A DNA stretch of 32,547 bases from Myxococcaceae bacterium (GTDB taxonomy: Bacteria > Myxococcota > Myxococcia > Myxococcales > Myxococcaceae), in assembly GCA_003818285.1 (NCBI GenBank), contig RPRB01000035.1, forward strand, positions 1 through 32,547, given 5' to 3'. The translations under genes and the position numbers were made by a program. This document shows, one piece after another, positions 6,977-16,376 of this stretch; position 1 is the stretch's first letter; every line of letters begins with the position of its first letter. Under the pieces are notes generated by a model. The model was not told the origin of the DNA. It saw nothing but the letters and a program-made list of their open reading frames with translations, and ran no database searches.

Positions 6977-8194
6977 TCAGTTGGCCTCGAAGAGGTCGAA
7001 GATGGCCGGGCTTCGGCCTCGCCAGGCTGCTTCCTGGTGCGGGGCGCCGCTGCTGAAGGCGTAATCGACCCGGGTGCAGCCGAGTCCCGAGAGCGTGTCG
7101 CGGAACTGGACGTTCTCGCAGTAGCTGTCCGCGGCGTCCGGGGTGTCGTCCTGGATCCCGTCGCCATCGGAATCGGTGCAGCCGCTCCCCGGACCGCCAC
7201 CGGAGTCGACGTAGAACCGTCCCTCGGGGCAGCTCCCCAGCCCGGCCCAGGCCTCGATCTCCGTCAGGTTGTGAAAGCCGGACCCGATCGAGCCCCAGCC
7301 CATGGTGCCGGAGAGGCTGGCCACGAACTCGTAGGAGGCCGGGTAGCGACGCTTGATGACGTAGGAGATGACCCCGCCCAGTGAGCTTCCCATCACGCCC
7401 ACGTGCGTCGTGGCCCCGTAGCGCGCCTGGATGAAGGGCCGCACGGTTTTCTCGACGAAGTCCGCGTAGTCGATCCCCTTTCCTCCGAACGGCTGGCCGC
7501 CGACGGCGTCCGTCACCGCGGTGTACTCGGCGATCCGGTCGGGGGTGCTGTCGATGCCCACGACCAGGGTGGTCGGTCCGGCGGCGTCCTGGAGCCTCCA
7601 GCCGCCGAACGGGGACGGCCCGAAGAGGTTCTGCCCGTCCATCGCGTACATCGTGTGGGTCGGCGACGCCGCGGGGACGAGGACGCGGATGGTGCGTGGA
7701 GGAAGCTTCGCGTCGCCGATGCCAGGCCAGCGCTCCAGGTGGGGACCGCCGAGCAGGACGAAGGAGCGCGTCTGGTTCGCGATGCCCGAGTATGCGAAGT
7801 GGCGCGAGAGCGGGTCGCTGAAGCCCGTTCCCGCCGCGTCGAGGAAACGGTACTCCGCTCCCTCCGGCGAGGGAACCTGCACCAGCGCCCAGGCCAGGCC
7901 GGCCTGACTCTTCATCTCCGCCGTGGGAAAGGACCCGGTAGGGCTCTCGACGGTGTACGGACCCGCGCCCTGATCGCGGGTGGCGAACAGGTAGCCGCGA
8001 CTGGTGGAGATGGGCCAGCCCGAGGCATGCGCCACCTCCGCCAGGCCGGTGTCCGGATCCAGAGTCCCGTCGAGCACCCGGCCGACGATGAGCGCGTCCC
8101 CCTCGGGCGGAATCTGCGAGGACGCTGGTGGAGGCTCGGTGCCGCCACAGCCGGCGAGGAGCGCGAGCACGGAGGCGAGCGAGGAGTGGCGCAC
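6977..8194 (-). CDS. secreted esterase lipoprotein (esterase D / PF00756-like)
   Basis: GTG at 8194 gives a 405-residue protein with lipoprotein signal VLALLAGC (lipid-anchored Cys at about 16). The catalytic alpha/beta-hydrolase part starts near 165. HTMYAMDGQNLF is the typical strand and loop of this family, GVMGSSLGG carries the nucleophile Ser (about 271), an Asp lies in FYVDSGG (about 330), and a His in SGAPHQEAAW (about 386). Between the Asp and His is an insertion, DSDGDGIQDDTPDAADS, that resembles a calcium-binding thrombospondin-type-3 repeat. The family hydrolyses esters of many kinds, including sugar acetates and feruloyl groups. The substrate here is not shown. It lies 43 bases after the reductase gene on the same strand. 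Confidence 0.88.
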   Translation of the reverse strand: MRHSSLASVLALLAGCGGTEPPPASSQIPPEGDALIVGRVLDGTLDPDTGLAEVAHASGWPISTSRGYLFATRDQGAGPYTVESPTGSFPTAEMKSQAGLAWALVQVPSPEGAEYRFLDAAGTGFSDPLSRHFAYSGIANQTRSFVLLGGPHLERWPGIGDAKLPPRTIRVLVPAASPTHTMYAMDGQNLFGPSPFGGWRLQDAAGPTTLVVGIDSTPDRIAEYTAVTDAVGGQPFGGKGIDYADFVEKTVRPFIQARYGATTHVGVMGSSLGGVISYVIKRRYPASYEFVASLSGTMGWGSIGSGFHNLTEIEAWAGLGSCPEGRFYVDSGGGPGSGCTDSDGDGIQDDTPDAADSYCENVQFRDTLSGLGCTRVDYAFSSGAPHQEAAWRGRSPAIFDLFEAN

Positions 8195-8237
8195 GGGCGG
8201 CGATGAAAAGCACGAGGTGGTGCGTGGCGGCAATGGC

Positions 8238-9131
8238 TTAGATGCGTCCGGGCCAGCCGCGACCCACCCGTTCATGGGCCGCCCGGATGGAGCCCAGCAC
8301 GGCCGAGGCAAGCGGGCCCTCCGCGAGCGCGCTGGCGACGGCGACGAGATGCGCGGGGCTGGCGGTGCCGAGCAGGATGGAGGTGACCCCCGGGGCGAAC
8401 GCGGTGAAGCGAGCGGCGACGGCATCCCAGGGCTCACCCGCCGCGTCGAGGGAGAGCGCGCGGAAGCGTTCCCACGCCTCGGCCACGTCCTCGGCCTCCG
8501 GTCGCGTCTCGAACCGCCAGGGCGCGTTGCCGAGAGGCCGCTTGGCGAGCACGCCCAGCCCACGGCTCGTGGCCTCGGGCACCGCCCCGGAGAGGACCTC
8601 CTGGTCCACGAGGCTCACCGAGCACTGCACCGCGCCGAAGGCGCCCGAGCGCACCGCCCAGTCGAGCGCGTCGTTCTCGCCGGAGTACGCGGCCACGCGG
8701 ACCTTGCCGGCGCGGACGGCACGGTGGAGCGCCTCGACGACCTCACCCCGCTCGAGGACGTCGCGGGGACAGGAGTGCAGGTGCAGGAGGTCGATGACGT
8801 CGGTCCGGAGCAGGACGAGCGCGCCGTCGACGCCCGCTTCCACCGCGGGTCCGGTCCAGTCCGGGACGCCGGGCACGCCGTACCCGAGCTTGGTGGAAAG
8901 GAGGAAGGCGCCGCGCCGTCTCTCCAGGGCGCGGCCGAGCCGCTCCTCCGAGGCGCCGTAGCTGCGCGCCGTGTCGACGACGGTGACTCCGAGCTCGGCG
9001 GCGGTCGCGAGCAGGCGGTCGACGTCGGCCTCGGAGGTCTCCGGGCCACCGATGCGTCCTGCTCCGAGGCCGAGCACCGAGACGGTCAGGCCGGTGGTAC
9101 CGAGCGGACGCCGGGGGAGGGTGGGGATCAC
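8238..9131 (-). CDS. aldo/keto reductase
   Basis: The product is 297 residues from GTG at 9131, the start that places the first conserved strand (LPRRPLGTTGLTVSVLGLG) at the N-terminus as is usual; the open frame extends far upstream without homology. The catalytic tetrad is visible: Asp and Tyr in VVDTARSYGASEERLG, Lys in FLLSTKLGYG and His in IDLLHLHSC. The rest is the expected TIM barrel, with a C-terminal GVTSILLGTASP cofactor-binding segment. The family reduces aldehydes and ketones with NADPH in the cytoplasm. It starts a minus-strand run with the esterase and histidine kinase, but nothing links their functions. Divergent from the kinase remnant; the 195 bases between hold no clear site. 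Confidence 0.92.
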   Translation of the reverse strand: MIPTLPRRPLGTTGLTVSVLGLGAGRIGGPETSEADVDRLLATAAELGVTVVDTARSYGASEERLGRALERRRGAFLLSTKLGYGVPGVPDWTGPAVEAGVDGALVLLRTDVIDLLHLHSCPRDVLERGEVVEALHRAVRAGKVRVAAYSGENDALDWAVRSGAFGAVQCSVSLVDQEVLSGAVPEATSRGLGVLAKRPLGNAPWRFETRPEAEDVAEAWERFRALSLDAAGEPWDAVAARFTAFAPGVTSILLGTASPAHLVAVASALAEGPLASAVLGSIRAAHERVGRGWPGRI

Positions 9132-9326
9132 GGCGGAACAGGATGCCAGACAGTCCGCGGGGGCGCGCCCGGGAATCACGCTGAACGCTGCTGGCGAGGC
9201 TCCTCCCGATGAGCAGCCGCGACCCCGCTCAGCAGATGGCCTCCCCGCCCACCGATCCGTCCGACCAGGTTTGCGGCGCCGCCACGACGAGCGGCTCACC
9301 CGGGGATGAGGCACGCTGGACCAATC

Positions 9327-9804
9327 ATGTCGCCCCCGCTGCTCCTGCTCTGTGGCCCGGCGTTCTCCGGCAAGAGCACCGTCGCCGCCCACCTTTTCCG
9401 CCGATGGGACTTCCGGGTGGTCAGCCTCGACGAGATCAACGCCCGTCGTGGTCTGCACGGCGGGCAAGGCATTCCCGACGCCGAGGCACCTGCTCTCGAA
9501 CCGTGAAGCGCGGGTGGTGGTCGACGACACGCTGTGCTTCCGCTTCCTGCGGGCGGACTTCGCGCGGGTCGCCGCCGAGTCCGGCCGGCAGAGCGTGCTC
9601 CTCGTGCTCGGAACGCCGCTCGAGGAAGCTCGCTCCAGGATCGCCGAGAACGCCCGGCATCCGGCGCGCGGCGGCATCGTGCCAGCGGTGCTCGAGCGCC
9701 ATCTCGCGACGTTCGAGTGGCCCGGAGCGGACGAGGCTCACCGGGTGATCCCCGATCCCGCCGGACTCGACGCGTGGCTGGTCGAGGAGGTCGATCGGTG
9801 GTGA
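9327..9804 (+). pseudogene. P-loop (AAA-type) kinase, broken by deletion and frameshift
   Basis: From ATG at 9327 the product has a Walker A motif in LLCGPAFSGKSTVAAHL, then VVSLDEINARRGLHGGQGIP, and soon stops at 9506. The family continues in another frame with EARVVVDDTLCFRFLRADF (Walker B-like Asp pair), then LVLGTPLEEARSRI and a C-terminal tail ending at 9804. Intact small ATP-binding kinases of this kind usually have about 20 residues between the two parts, so a short deletion that also shifted the frame is likelier than a single indel. Intact members phosphorylate small molecules or antibiotics, or are of unknown function. It converges on the acetyltransferase with 9 bases between them. 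Confidence 0.7.
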
Positions 9805-9813
9805 AGCCCGCGC

Positions 9814-10347
9814 TCACTCGCTGATGAAGCGCTGCGTGGGACCGCCACGGACCTCGAGCTCCTCGAAGCGGCCTCTGGTGTGGCGACCCACGATCTTCCT
9901 CCAGAAGGCGATCGCGGGCACGTTGCCCGGAACCTCGGAGATCTCCCATCGCCCGCTCCAGCGACGGAGGATCCGCCGCGCCGCCGCCTCCCCGACCCCG
10001 CGGCGGCGGGCTGCGGGGACGACGTAGAACTCCGCAACGCAGGCGTCGATCCCCGGCGTCAGCCACGCAGCCGGTCGCACACCGACCATCGCGAAGCCGA
10101 CCACCCGGCGGCCGGTCCGGAAGAGAAGCACGCGGTGCTCGGTCCCGTCCGAGAGCCAGTAGGGGAGATGAGCCGGTCCCCAGCTCCCGCCGGGTGGGCG
10201 GTACTCCCAGGCGCCGTCCGGCCGGCGTCGGTAGGACGCGCCGAGGCCCGTGAGCTCCTCGAGGTAGGCGTCGTACAGGCGGCGGAGGAGATCGTGCTCG
10301 CTCGACCGGAGCCGCTCGACCCGGAGCCCATGCAGCGCGCGCGTCAT
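9814..10347 (-). CDS. GNAT family N-acetyltransferase
   Basis: This 177-residue cytoplasmic protein has the GNAT fold in order. The N-terminal helix region includes LLRRLYDAYLEEL; a strand VVGFAMVGVRP is followed by the core CVAEFYVVPAARRRGVGEAAA, with the acetyl-CoA pyrophosphate-binding R-x-x-G-x-G/A motif; and a late NVPAIAFWRKI segment is typical of motif B. It would transfer acetyl from acetyl-CoA to an amine; the acceptor is not predictable. Its ATG overlaps the stop codon of the upstream nucleotidyltransferase (ATGA), so the two are translationally coupled. With a nucleotidyltransferase partner, antibiotic modification is one possibility, but this is only inference. Confidence 0.88.
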   Translation of the reverse strand: MTRALHGLRVERLRSSEHDLLRRLYDAYLEELTGLGASYRRRPDGAWEYRPPGGSWGPAHLPYWLSDGTEHRVLLFRTGRRVVGFAMVGVRPAAWLTPGIDACVAEFYVVPAARRRGVGEAAARRILRRWSGRWEISEVPGNVPAIAFWRKIVGRHTRGRFEELEVRGGPTQRFISE

Positions 10348-11141
10348 TCCGCGGGGCGTGCTGCGTGCTCGGCGCGGGCGAACGCCTGTTCGAGAGCTTC
10401 GGGAACGCCGGTCGGGACGAGGTCCGGAGCCACGCGCCGGGCCACGGTGAGCAGGGCGCGCGCACAGGCCGGGACCGGCTGGAGGAGCGCCGCGTCGATG
10501 CTCCGCGCCACGTCCGGGAACAGCGCCTCCACCCGTCGTGAGACATCCAGATCATCGAGCCGGGCCCGATCCACGGCGGGGGCACGCAACCGGATCAGCC
10601 CCAGGAGATGCTGCACCGCGCCGACCCGGACCCGGAAGTGCGCGGAGAGCCGCTCGCCGCGCCCGTACCGAGCGGCGCCGACCAGGAGCTCGACCAGGAA
10701 CTGGCCGGCGAGCCACCGCGCATCGGGAGGCGTCGCCATCCGGGCCGCGGTCTCTTCCCGGACCCGTGCCATCCGCGCGCGCACGTCCGCCTTGTCGAGG
10801 GGCACCGAGTACCGGTTGACCCGCGCCAGCGACAGCTCGTCGAGGTCGAAGGCGGCAAATTCCACCAGGTGCCCGTCGCGGTCCAGCGCTCGCACGCCGT
10901 GCGCCGTCTCGCGGAAGGACAGGACCAGGTCCGCGGCGTTGGGGAGCCAGCTCAGGTCGGTCCGGAACCGCTCCTGCGCCCCGGGGCGGGTGACCACGAA
11001 GAGGTCGTGGTCGGAGAAGGCGTCTGGCCCGGGCGGATCGCCGGAGCTCGAGCCGAGAAGCACGAGCCCGAGCACGTCCGGGTCAGCGTCAAGCCGTTTC
11101 AGCAGGGCGGCGGTGAACGCTGCATGGGCCTTAGGAGTCAT
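10344..11141 (-). CDS. nucleotidyltransferase-fold protein
   Basis: The product is 265 residues from ATG at 11141; a longer frame runs through the malK promoter region and the start of malK and is not credible. The N-terminus has the polymerase-beta-type nucleotidyltransferase signature, GLVLLGSSSGD with the Gly-Ser and then FSDHDLFVV with the metal-binding Asp pair. The remaining two thirds are helical with many Arg and Leu residues, as in proteins that pair this domain with a helical bundle. Such enzymes transfer a nucleotide to a small molecule or protein. It is the first gene of a coupled pair with the acetyltransferase and is divergent from malK, 85 bases away. Confidence 0.8.
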   Translation of the reverse strand: MTPKAHAAFTAALLKRLDADPDVLGLVLLGSSSGDPPGPDAFSDHDLFVVTRPGAQERFRTDLSWLPNAADLVLSFRETAHGVRALDRDGHLVEFAAFDLDELSLARVNRYSVPLDKADVRARMARVREETAARMATPPDARWLAGQFLVELLVGAARYGRGERLSAHFRVRVGAVQHLLGLIRLRAPAVDRARLDDLDVSRRVEALFPDVARSIDAALLQPVPACARALLTVARRVAPDLVPTGVPEALEQAFARAEHAARPAE

Positions 11142-11173
11142 CGTGACGCGGCACGTCACCCTGTCTGGAGTCA

Positions 11174-11189
11174 GTGAGAATTTCCTCAC
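11174..11189. promoter_or_regulatory. inverted repeat between nucleotidyltransferase and malK (candidate operator)
   Basis: The sequence GTGAGAATTTCCTCAC has perfect 5-base arms GTGAG/CTCAC around an A/T-rich centre, in an otherwise very GC-rich 85-base divergent intergenic region. It lies 38 bases before the malK start, a place suited to a regulator of the transporter operon. Binding is inferred only from symmetry and position. Confidence 0.4.
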
Positions 11190-11226
11190 CGGGGGTTGGC
11201 CGAGCGTCCAGAATGCCACGCCCCCC

Positions 11227-12315
<1,089 letters not shown>

Positions 12316-12346
12316 GCCAGAGGCGCGGCAACGGAAGGAGTCGACG

Positions 12347-13558
12347 ATGCGCACACTGTTCGTTCTGCTCGCCGCGGTGGCCGGGATCCTGATGCCCGGC
12401 GCGGCCGCCGCCCAGGCGAAGCTGGTGGTCTGGCACTCCTACCGGGGCGGGGAGAAGTCCGCGTTCGAGAAGGTGGTGGGCGCGTTCAACGCCCGGCCCG
12501 ACACCAAGATCAAGGTCGACGCGCTGGCCGTCCCGTTCGACGCCTTCGCGGACAAGATCTCCGCCGCCGTCCCGCGCGGGAAGGGCCCGGACATCTTCAT
12601 CTACGCGCAGGACCGGATGGGCGGCTGGGTCGAGGCGGGCAACACGGTGGAGCCCATCGACTTCTACGTGGACGATGCGCTGAAGGGCCGCTTCATTCCC
12701 ACCACCGTCGAGGCGCTGACCTACCGCGGCAACCTCTACGGGCTGCCGCTCGACTACAAGGTCATCGCCCTCATCCACAACAGGAAGCTCTTGAAGACGC
12801 CGCCGAGGACCACCGGCGAGCTGGTGAAGGTGGCGCAGGGCCTGACCAACAGGCCCGCCGGCAAGTTCGGGCTGGCCTGGTCGTACGGTGACTTCTACTA
12901 CGTGGCCTCGCTTCTCAACGGGTTCGGGGGTGGCGTCTTCGACAAGGCCACCCGGCCGACGATGAACGCGCCGGAGAACGTGAAGGCGCTCGATCTGCTG
13001 GTGAAGTGGGAGAAGGCCGGGTTCATGCCCGCCGAGCCCTCCAGCGCCCTCATCACCTCGCTGTTCAACGAGGGCAAGGCGGCGATGGTGTTTAGCGGCC
13101 CGTGGTTCCTCGGCGAGGTGGCCAGCGACATCGACTACGGGGTCGCGCCGCTGCCCACCATCGACGAGGCGGGCGGCCAGCCGATGCGCCCGTGGATGAC
13201 CGTGGAGGGGGTGTTCGTCTCCGCGCAGTCGCAGCACAAGGACGCGGCCTTCGAGTTCGCGAAGTACGTGACCGGCGCCGAGGCCGGGAAGGTGATGGCG
13301 CTCGAGGGACGGCAGAGCCCGGCGGCGAAGGCGGTCTACGACGACCCCAAGGTTCAGGCCGACCCGGTGCTGAGCGCGTTCCGCAAGCAGGTCGAGGTGG
13401 CGGTCCCGATGCCCAACGTGGCGGAGATGACGATGATGTGGTCGCCAGCCACGACCGCCCTGAACAAGGTGAACGCCGGGAACTCGCCCAGGGAGGCGAT
13501 GGACGTCGCCCAGAAGGCGCTCCAGAAGGACGTCGACGCGCTGCGGAAGAAGAAGTGA
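12347..13558 (+). CDS. malE: maltose/maltodextrin-type substrate-binding protein
   Basis: The product is 403 residues with a classic signal peptide (LFVLLAAVAGILMPGAAAA, cleaved near 22) and AAGGAG just upstream of ATG at 12347. The mature part has the MalE-type fold marks: KLVVWHSYRGGEKSAFEKVV at the start, PDIFIYAQDRMGGW, YGLPLDYKVIALIHNR, KAAMVFSGPW and the YGVAPLPT strand. These closely follow enteric MalE, so maltodextrins are a sound guess for the ligand. It acts free in the periplasm, since it has no lipobox Cys. The next gene, malF, starts inside its stop codon. Its neighbours are all alpha-glucan genes, supporting that ligand. Confidence 0.93.
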   Translation: MRTLFVLLAAVAGILMPGAAAAQAKLVVWHSYRGGEKSAFEKVVGAFNARPDTKIKVDALAVPFDAFADKISAAVPRGKGPDIFIYAQDRMGGWVEAGNTVEPIDFYVDDALKGRFIPTTVEALTYRGNLYGLPLDYKVIALIHNRKLLKTPPRTTGELVKVAQGLTNRPAGKFGLAWSYGDFYYVASLLNGFGGGVFDKATRPTMNAPENVKALDLLVKWEKAGFMPAEPSSALITSLFNEGKAAMVFSGPWFLGEVASDIDYGVAPLPTIDEAGGQPMRPWMTVEGVFVSAQSQHKDAAFEFAKYVTGAEAGKVMALEGRQSPAAKAVYDDPKVQADPVLSAFRKQVEVAVPMPNVAEMTMMWSPATTALNKVNAGNSPREAMDVAQKALQKDVDALRKKK

Positions 13559-15477
13559 GCCCGGCCGGCCCTCCAGCCTCGCGGGTGCGATTCGGCATCG
13601 GCCTCCTGTTCGGGTTGCTGGTGGCTCTGGCCGGTGGCTGGGCCCTGCTCCTCGGCGCGCGCACGCAGCTGGAGGACGACTGGACCACCCGGCGGGCGAT
13701 CGTCGCCGTGAACGCGCTCGGCTCACTGGTGGGTCAGGCGACGGACGACGCGGGGGTACGGAAGCTGGTTTCGGCCTGGCAGGGGACGCATCCGCCTGGG
13801 ACCCGGGTGCGGGTCATCCGGGGCACCACGCTCGAGGCCTCGACCGATCCGGCCGACACCGGCGCGAAGGCGGCGCCGCGACGCCTGGCACGCGAGGAGA
13901 AGCCACTCTACGACCAGGCCCAGAGGCTCCGGGCGGGAGTGGACAGCAACCGCGAGGGAGGAGCTCCGAAGGCCGAGATCGAGGTGGAGCGCCAGGGTGG
14001 TGCGCGGCAGGTGGCGGCTCCCCTCGAGGCAGACGGGAAGGTCACCGGGATGGTGCGGTTGCTCGTTCCGGCGGAGCCGTCGACCGGCGGCCGGTCGCCG
14101 GTGCAGGCGGTGCTCCTCCTGGTGTTCGCGCTCGTCCTGTACGCGGTCGCGGCGTGGCTCCTGCCGCCGAGGACGGCGCTCCTGGCAACGGTGAGCACCG
14201 CGCTGTTCTGCCTCGCGGCGGCGTTCTTCGTCGGCGGCGAGCTACGGGCGCTGGGTCTCGCCGAGCGCGACGGCCAGCGGGCCCTGGCCTCGACGGTGGC
14301 CGCGGAGGTCGGGCGCGCGCGGGCGCTCACCGGAGCGAGCGCGATCGACGGCGGGGCGTGGGACACGGATCTCGCACGGAAGCCGCACGGTCTGGTGACC
14401 GGGGCGGGGGCGATCGATCGCGAGAAGGGGGAGGCCCAGGCGCAGCGGGTCCGCCGCGGCGCGCTCCGGAGCCTGCTGACCCTGGCCGCGCTCGGTCTGC
14501 TGGCTCTGGTGGTGGTGGGTTTCGGAGGCGCCCACCGGGTGGGGCGCGCGCTGGTCACCAACCGGCAGGCCTACGCGTACATCGCCCCGGCGATCATGGG
14601 AACGACGCTGCTGGTGTTCTTTCCCTTCCTCTACGGGATCGCGCTCAGCTTCACCGACTCGAACATCTACAACACCAACCTGCCGCTCACCGAGCTGTGG
14701 GTGGGGCTCCGGAACTACGCGACGATCCTCGGCGACTTCAGCTTCCTGCGCCGGGCGGCGGACGGGCACTGGGTCTTCAACTACCTGAACTTCTACTGGA
14801 CGTTCCTGTTCACGGTGATCTGGACGATCACCAACGTGGTCTGGGGCGTGTCGTTCGGGCTCCTCCTGGCGCTGGTGCTCAACACCAAGGGGCTCGCGCT
14901 CCGGCCGATCTACCGGGTGCTGCTGATCCTCCCCTGGGCGATGCCCAACTACATCACCGCGCTCATCTGGAAGGGGATGTTCCACCGGCAATTCGGCGTC
15001 GTGAACCAGGTCCTGGCGATCTTCGGGTTCGAGCCCCTGTCCTGGTTCGACACGCCATTCACCTCGTACCTGACGGCGCTGGCCACCAACGGCTGGCTGA
15101 GCTTCCCCTTCATGATGGTGGTCTCGCTGGGAGCGCTGCAGTCCATCCCCGCGGATCTCTACGAGGCGGCGCGGGTGGACGGCGCAAGCCGGTGGCAGCA
15201 GTTCCGGGCCATCACCCTGCCGTCGCTGAAGCCGGCGCTGGTGCCGGCAGTCATCCTCTCGGTGGTGTGGACCTTCAACATGTTCAACATCATCTACCTG
15301 GTGACCGCCGGTGAGCCGGGTGGCTCGACGGAGATCCTGATCACCCAGGCGTACAAGTACGCGTTCCAGCGGTACCAGTACGGCTACGCGGCGGCGTACG
15401 CGACGATCATCTTCGGCATCCTGCTGGTCTACGGCACCATCCAGAACCGCGTCACGCGCGCGACGGAGGCGCTCTGA
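13555..15477 (+). CDS. malF: maltodextrin ABC permease MalF with large N-terminal sensor-like extension
   Basis: GTG at 13555 overlaps the malE stop (GTGA) and gives 640 residues. The core permease is about 335-640, with six membrane helices (about 342-363, 412-441, 452-472, 512-530, 562-583, 609-630) and the EAA loop YEAARVDGASRWQQF (about 536-550) that docks on MalK. Before it lies a unit absent from typical permeases: a helix (about 13-34), a roughly 145-residue hydrophilic domain, two helices (about 183-203 and 206-227), a roughly 75-residue hydrophilic segment and one helix (about 306-325). With the N-terminus inside, both hydrophilic parts face the periplasm and the permease keeps its usual topology. 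The layout of a helix followed by an extracytoplasmic domain recalls sensor proteins. Enteric MalF instead has a periplasmic insertion within the permease. Confidence 0.9.
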   Translation: MSPAGPPASRVRFGIGLLFGLLVALAGGWALLLGARTQLEDDWTTRRAIVAVNALGSLVGQATDDAGVRKLVSAWQGTHPPGTRVRVIRGTTLEASTDPADTGAKAAPRRLAREEKPLYDQAQRLRAGVDSNREGGAPKAEIEVERQGGARQVAAPLEADGKVTGMVRLLVPAEPSTGGRSPVQAVLLLVFALVLYAVAAWLLPPRTALLATVSTALFCLAAAFFVGGELRALGLAERDGQRALASTVAAEVGRARALTGASAIDGGAWDTDLARKPHGLVTGAGAIDREKGEAQAQRVRRGALRSLLTLAALGLLALVVVGFGGAHRVGRALVTNRQAYAYIAPAIMGTTLLVFFPFLYGIALSFTDSNIYNTNLPLTELWVGLRNYATILGDFSFLRRAADGHWVFNYLNFYWTFLFTVIWTITNVVWGVSFGLLLALVLNTKGLALRPIYRVLLILPWAMPNYITALIWKGMFHRQFGVVNQVLAIFGFEPLSWFDTPFTSYLTALATNGWLSFPFMMVVSLGALQSIPADLYEAARVDGASRWQQFRAITLPSLKPALVPAVILSVVWTFNMFNIIYLVTAGEPGGSTEILITQAYKYAFQRYQYGYAAAYATIIFGILLVYGTIQNRVTRATEAL

Positions 15478-16361
15478 TGGCACCCTCCCGGCGCGAAGAA
15501 CGGACGCCGCACTGGATCCTGCACACGTTCCTGGCGGCGACGGTCATCTACACCGTGTACCCGGTGCTCTGGGTGCTCACCATCGCCTTCTCGGGGAAGC
15601 AGAGCCTGGCCATCGCCGACCTTCCGGCGGATCCGACGAAGCTGGACCGGTTCCGCGCGGTGCTGCCGTGGCCCACGCGTTTCGCCTTCGGCAACTTCAG
15701 CTCGGTGATGGCCGATCAGCCGTTCGCCCGGTGGATGCTCAACAGCGCCATCGTCGCCATCGGGGCGACCATCGTCGGGGTGGCGCTGTCCTGCACCGCG
15801 GCGTACGCCTTCAGCCGGTTCAAGTTCCCGGGCCGCCGGTTCGGGATGATGTCCTTCCTGGTCTCGCAGATGTTTCCCGGGACGCTGACCCTCATCCCGC
15901 TCTACATCATCATCGTCCAGTGGCTGGGCCTGGGCTCGACCCTGAGCGGGCTGGTCATCGTCTACGCCACGACCTCGATTCCCTTCTCGGTGTGGATGCT
16001 GAAGGGCTACTTCGACACCATCCCCAAGGAGCTGGAGGAGGCGGCGGTGATGGAGGGAGCGGGGCCGGGGAAGATCTTCTGGAGCATCGTGCTCCCCCTG
16101 GCCAAGCCGGCGATCGCCATCACCGCGCTGTTCTCCTTCATGACCGGCTGGAACGAGTTCATCCAGGCGGCGACCTTCATGGACAAGGAAGAGATGTACA
16201 CCGCGCCGGTGGGGCTGCGGTTCTTCGTCGGCGGGTTCCAGCAGCAGTGGGGCTACTTCGCCGCCGGTTCGATCATCGTCTCGATCCCGGTGGTGCTGCT
16301 GTTCCTCTACCTCCAGAAGTACCTGGTCTCGGGGCTCACCGCGGGCAGCGTGAAGGGCTGA
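15477..16361 (+). CDS. malG: maltodextrin ABC permease MalG
   Basis: The 294-residue inner-membrane protein has six helices, and its ATG overlaps the malF stop (TGATG), so it is made with malF. It has the EAA loop ELEEAAVMEGAGPGKIFW (about 182-199) that contacts MalK, and the typical MalG segments MMSFLVSQMFPGTLTLIPLY and FMTGWNEFIQAATF. It ends SGLTAGSVKG, very like the C-terminal tail that enteric MalG inserts toward the MalK dimer. With MalF it forms the translocation pore. It is the last gene of the operon; its stop codon forms part of a hairpin shared with the convergent gene. Confidence 0.95.
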   Translation: MAPSRREERTPHWILHTFLAATVIYTVYPVLWVLTIAFSGKQSLAIADLPADPTKLDRFRAVLPWPTRFAFGNFSSVMADQPFARWMLNSAIVAIGATIVGVALSCTAAYAFSRFKFPGRRFGMMSFLVSQMFPGTLTLIPLYIIIVQWLGLGSTLSGLVIVYATTSIPFSVWMLKGYFDTIPKELEEAAVMEGAGPGKIFWSIVLPLAKPAIAITALFSFMTGWNEFIQAATFMDKEEMYTAPVGLRFFVGGFQQQWGYFAAGSIIVSIPVVLLFLYLQKYLVSGLTAGSVKG

Positions 16362-16376
16362 GGTCCGCGGGCCTCA
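16359..16376. terminator. hairpin between convergent operons (candidate bidirectional terminator)
   Basis: TGAGGTC and GGCCTCA (one G-T pair) form a 7-pair stem around CGCG. The TGA stop codons of malG (plus) and of the convergent gene (minus) are the two feet of the stem. No T-run follows on either side, so termination by this hairpin alone is uncertain. Confidence 0.4.

Noticed and set aside
5153-7384. 743-codon plus-strand open frame
   Set aside because: It lies antisense to the histidine kinase and esterase genes, whose motifs are clear; its translation is Arg/Pro/Gly-rich without any domain. High GC leaves such frames open by chance.
9880-11226. Upstream extension of the malK frame by over 400 codons
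   Set aside because: It is antisense to the acetyltransferase and nucleotidyltransferase genes and shows no homology; the ATPase domain begins right after ATG 11227.
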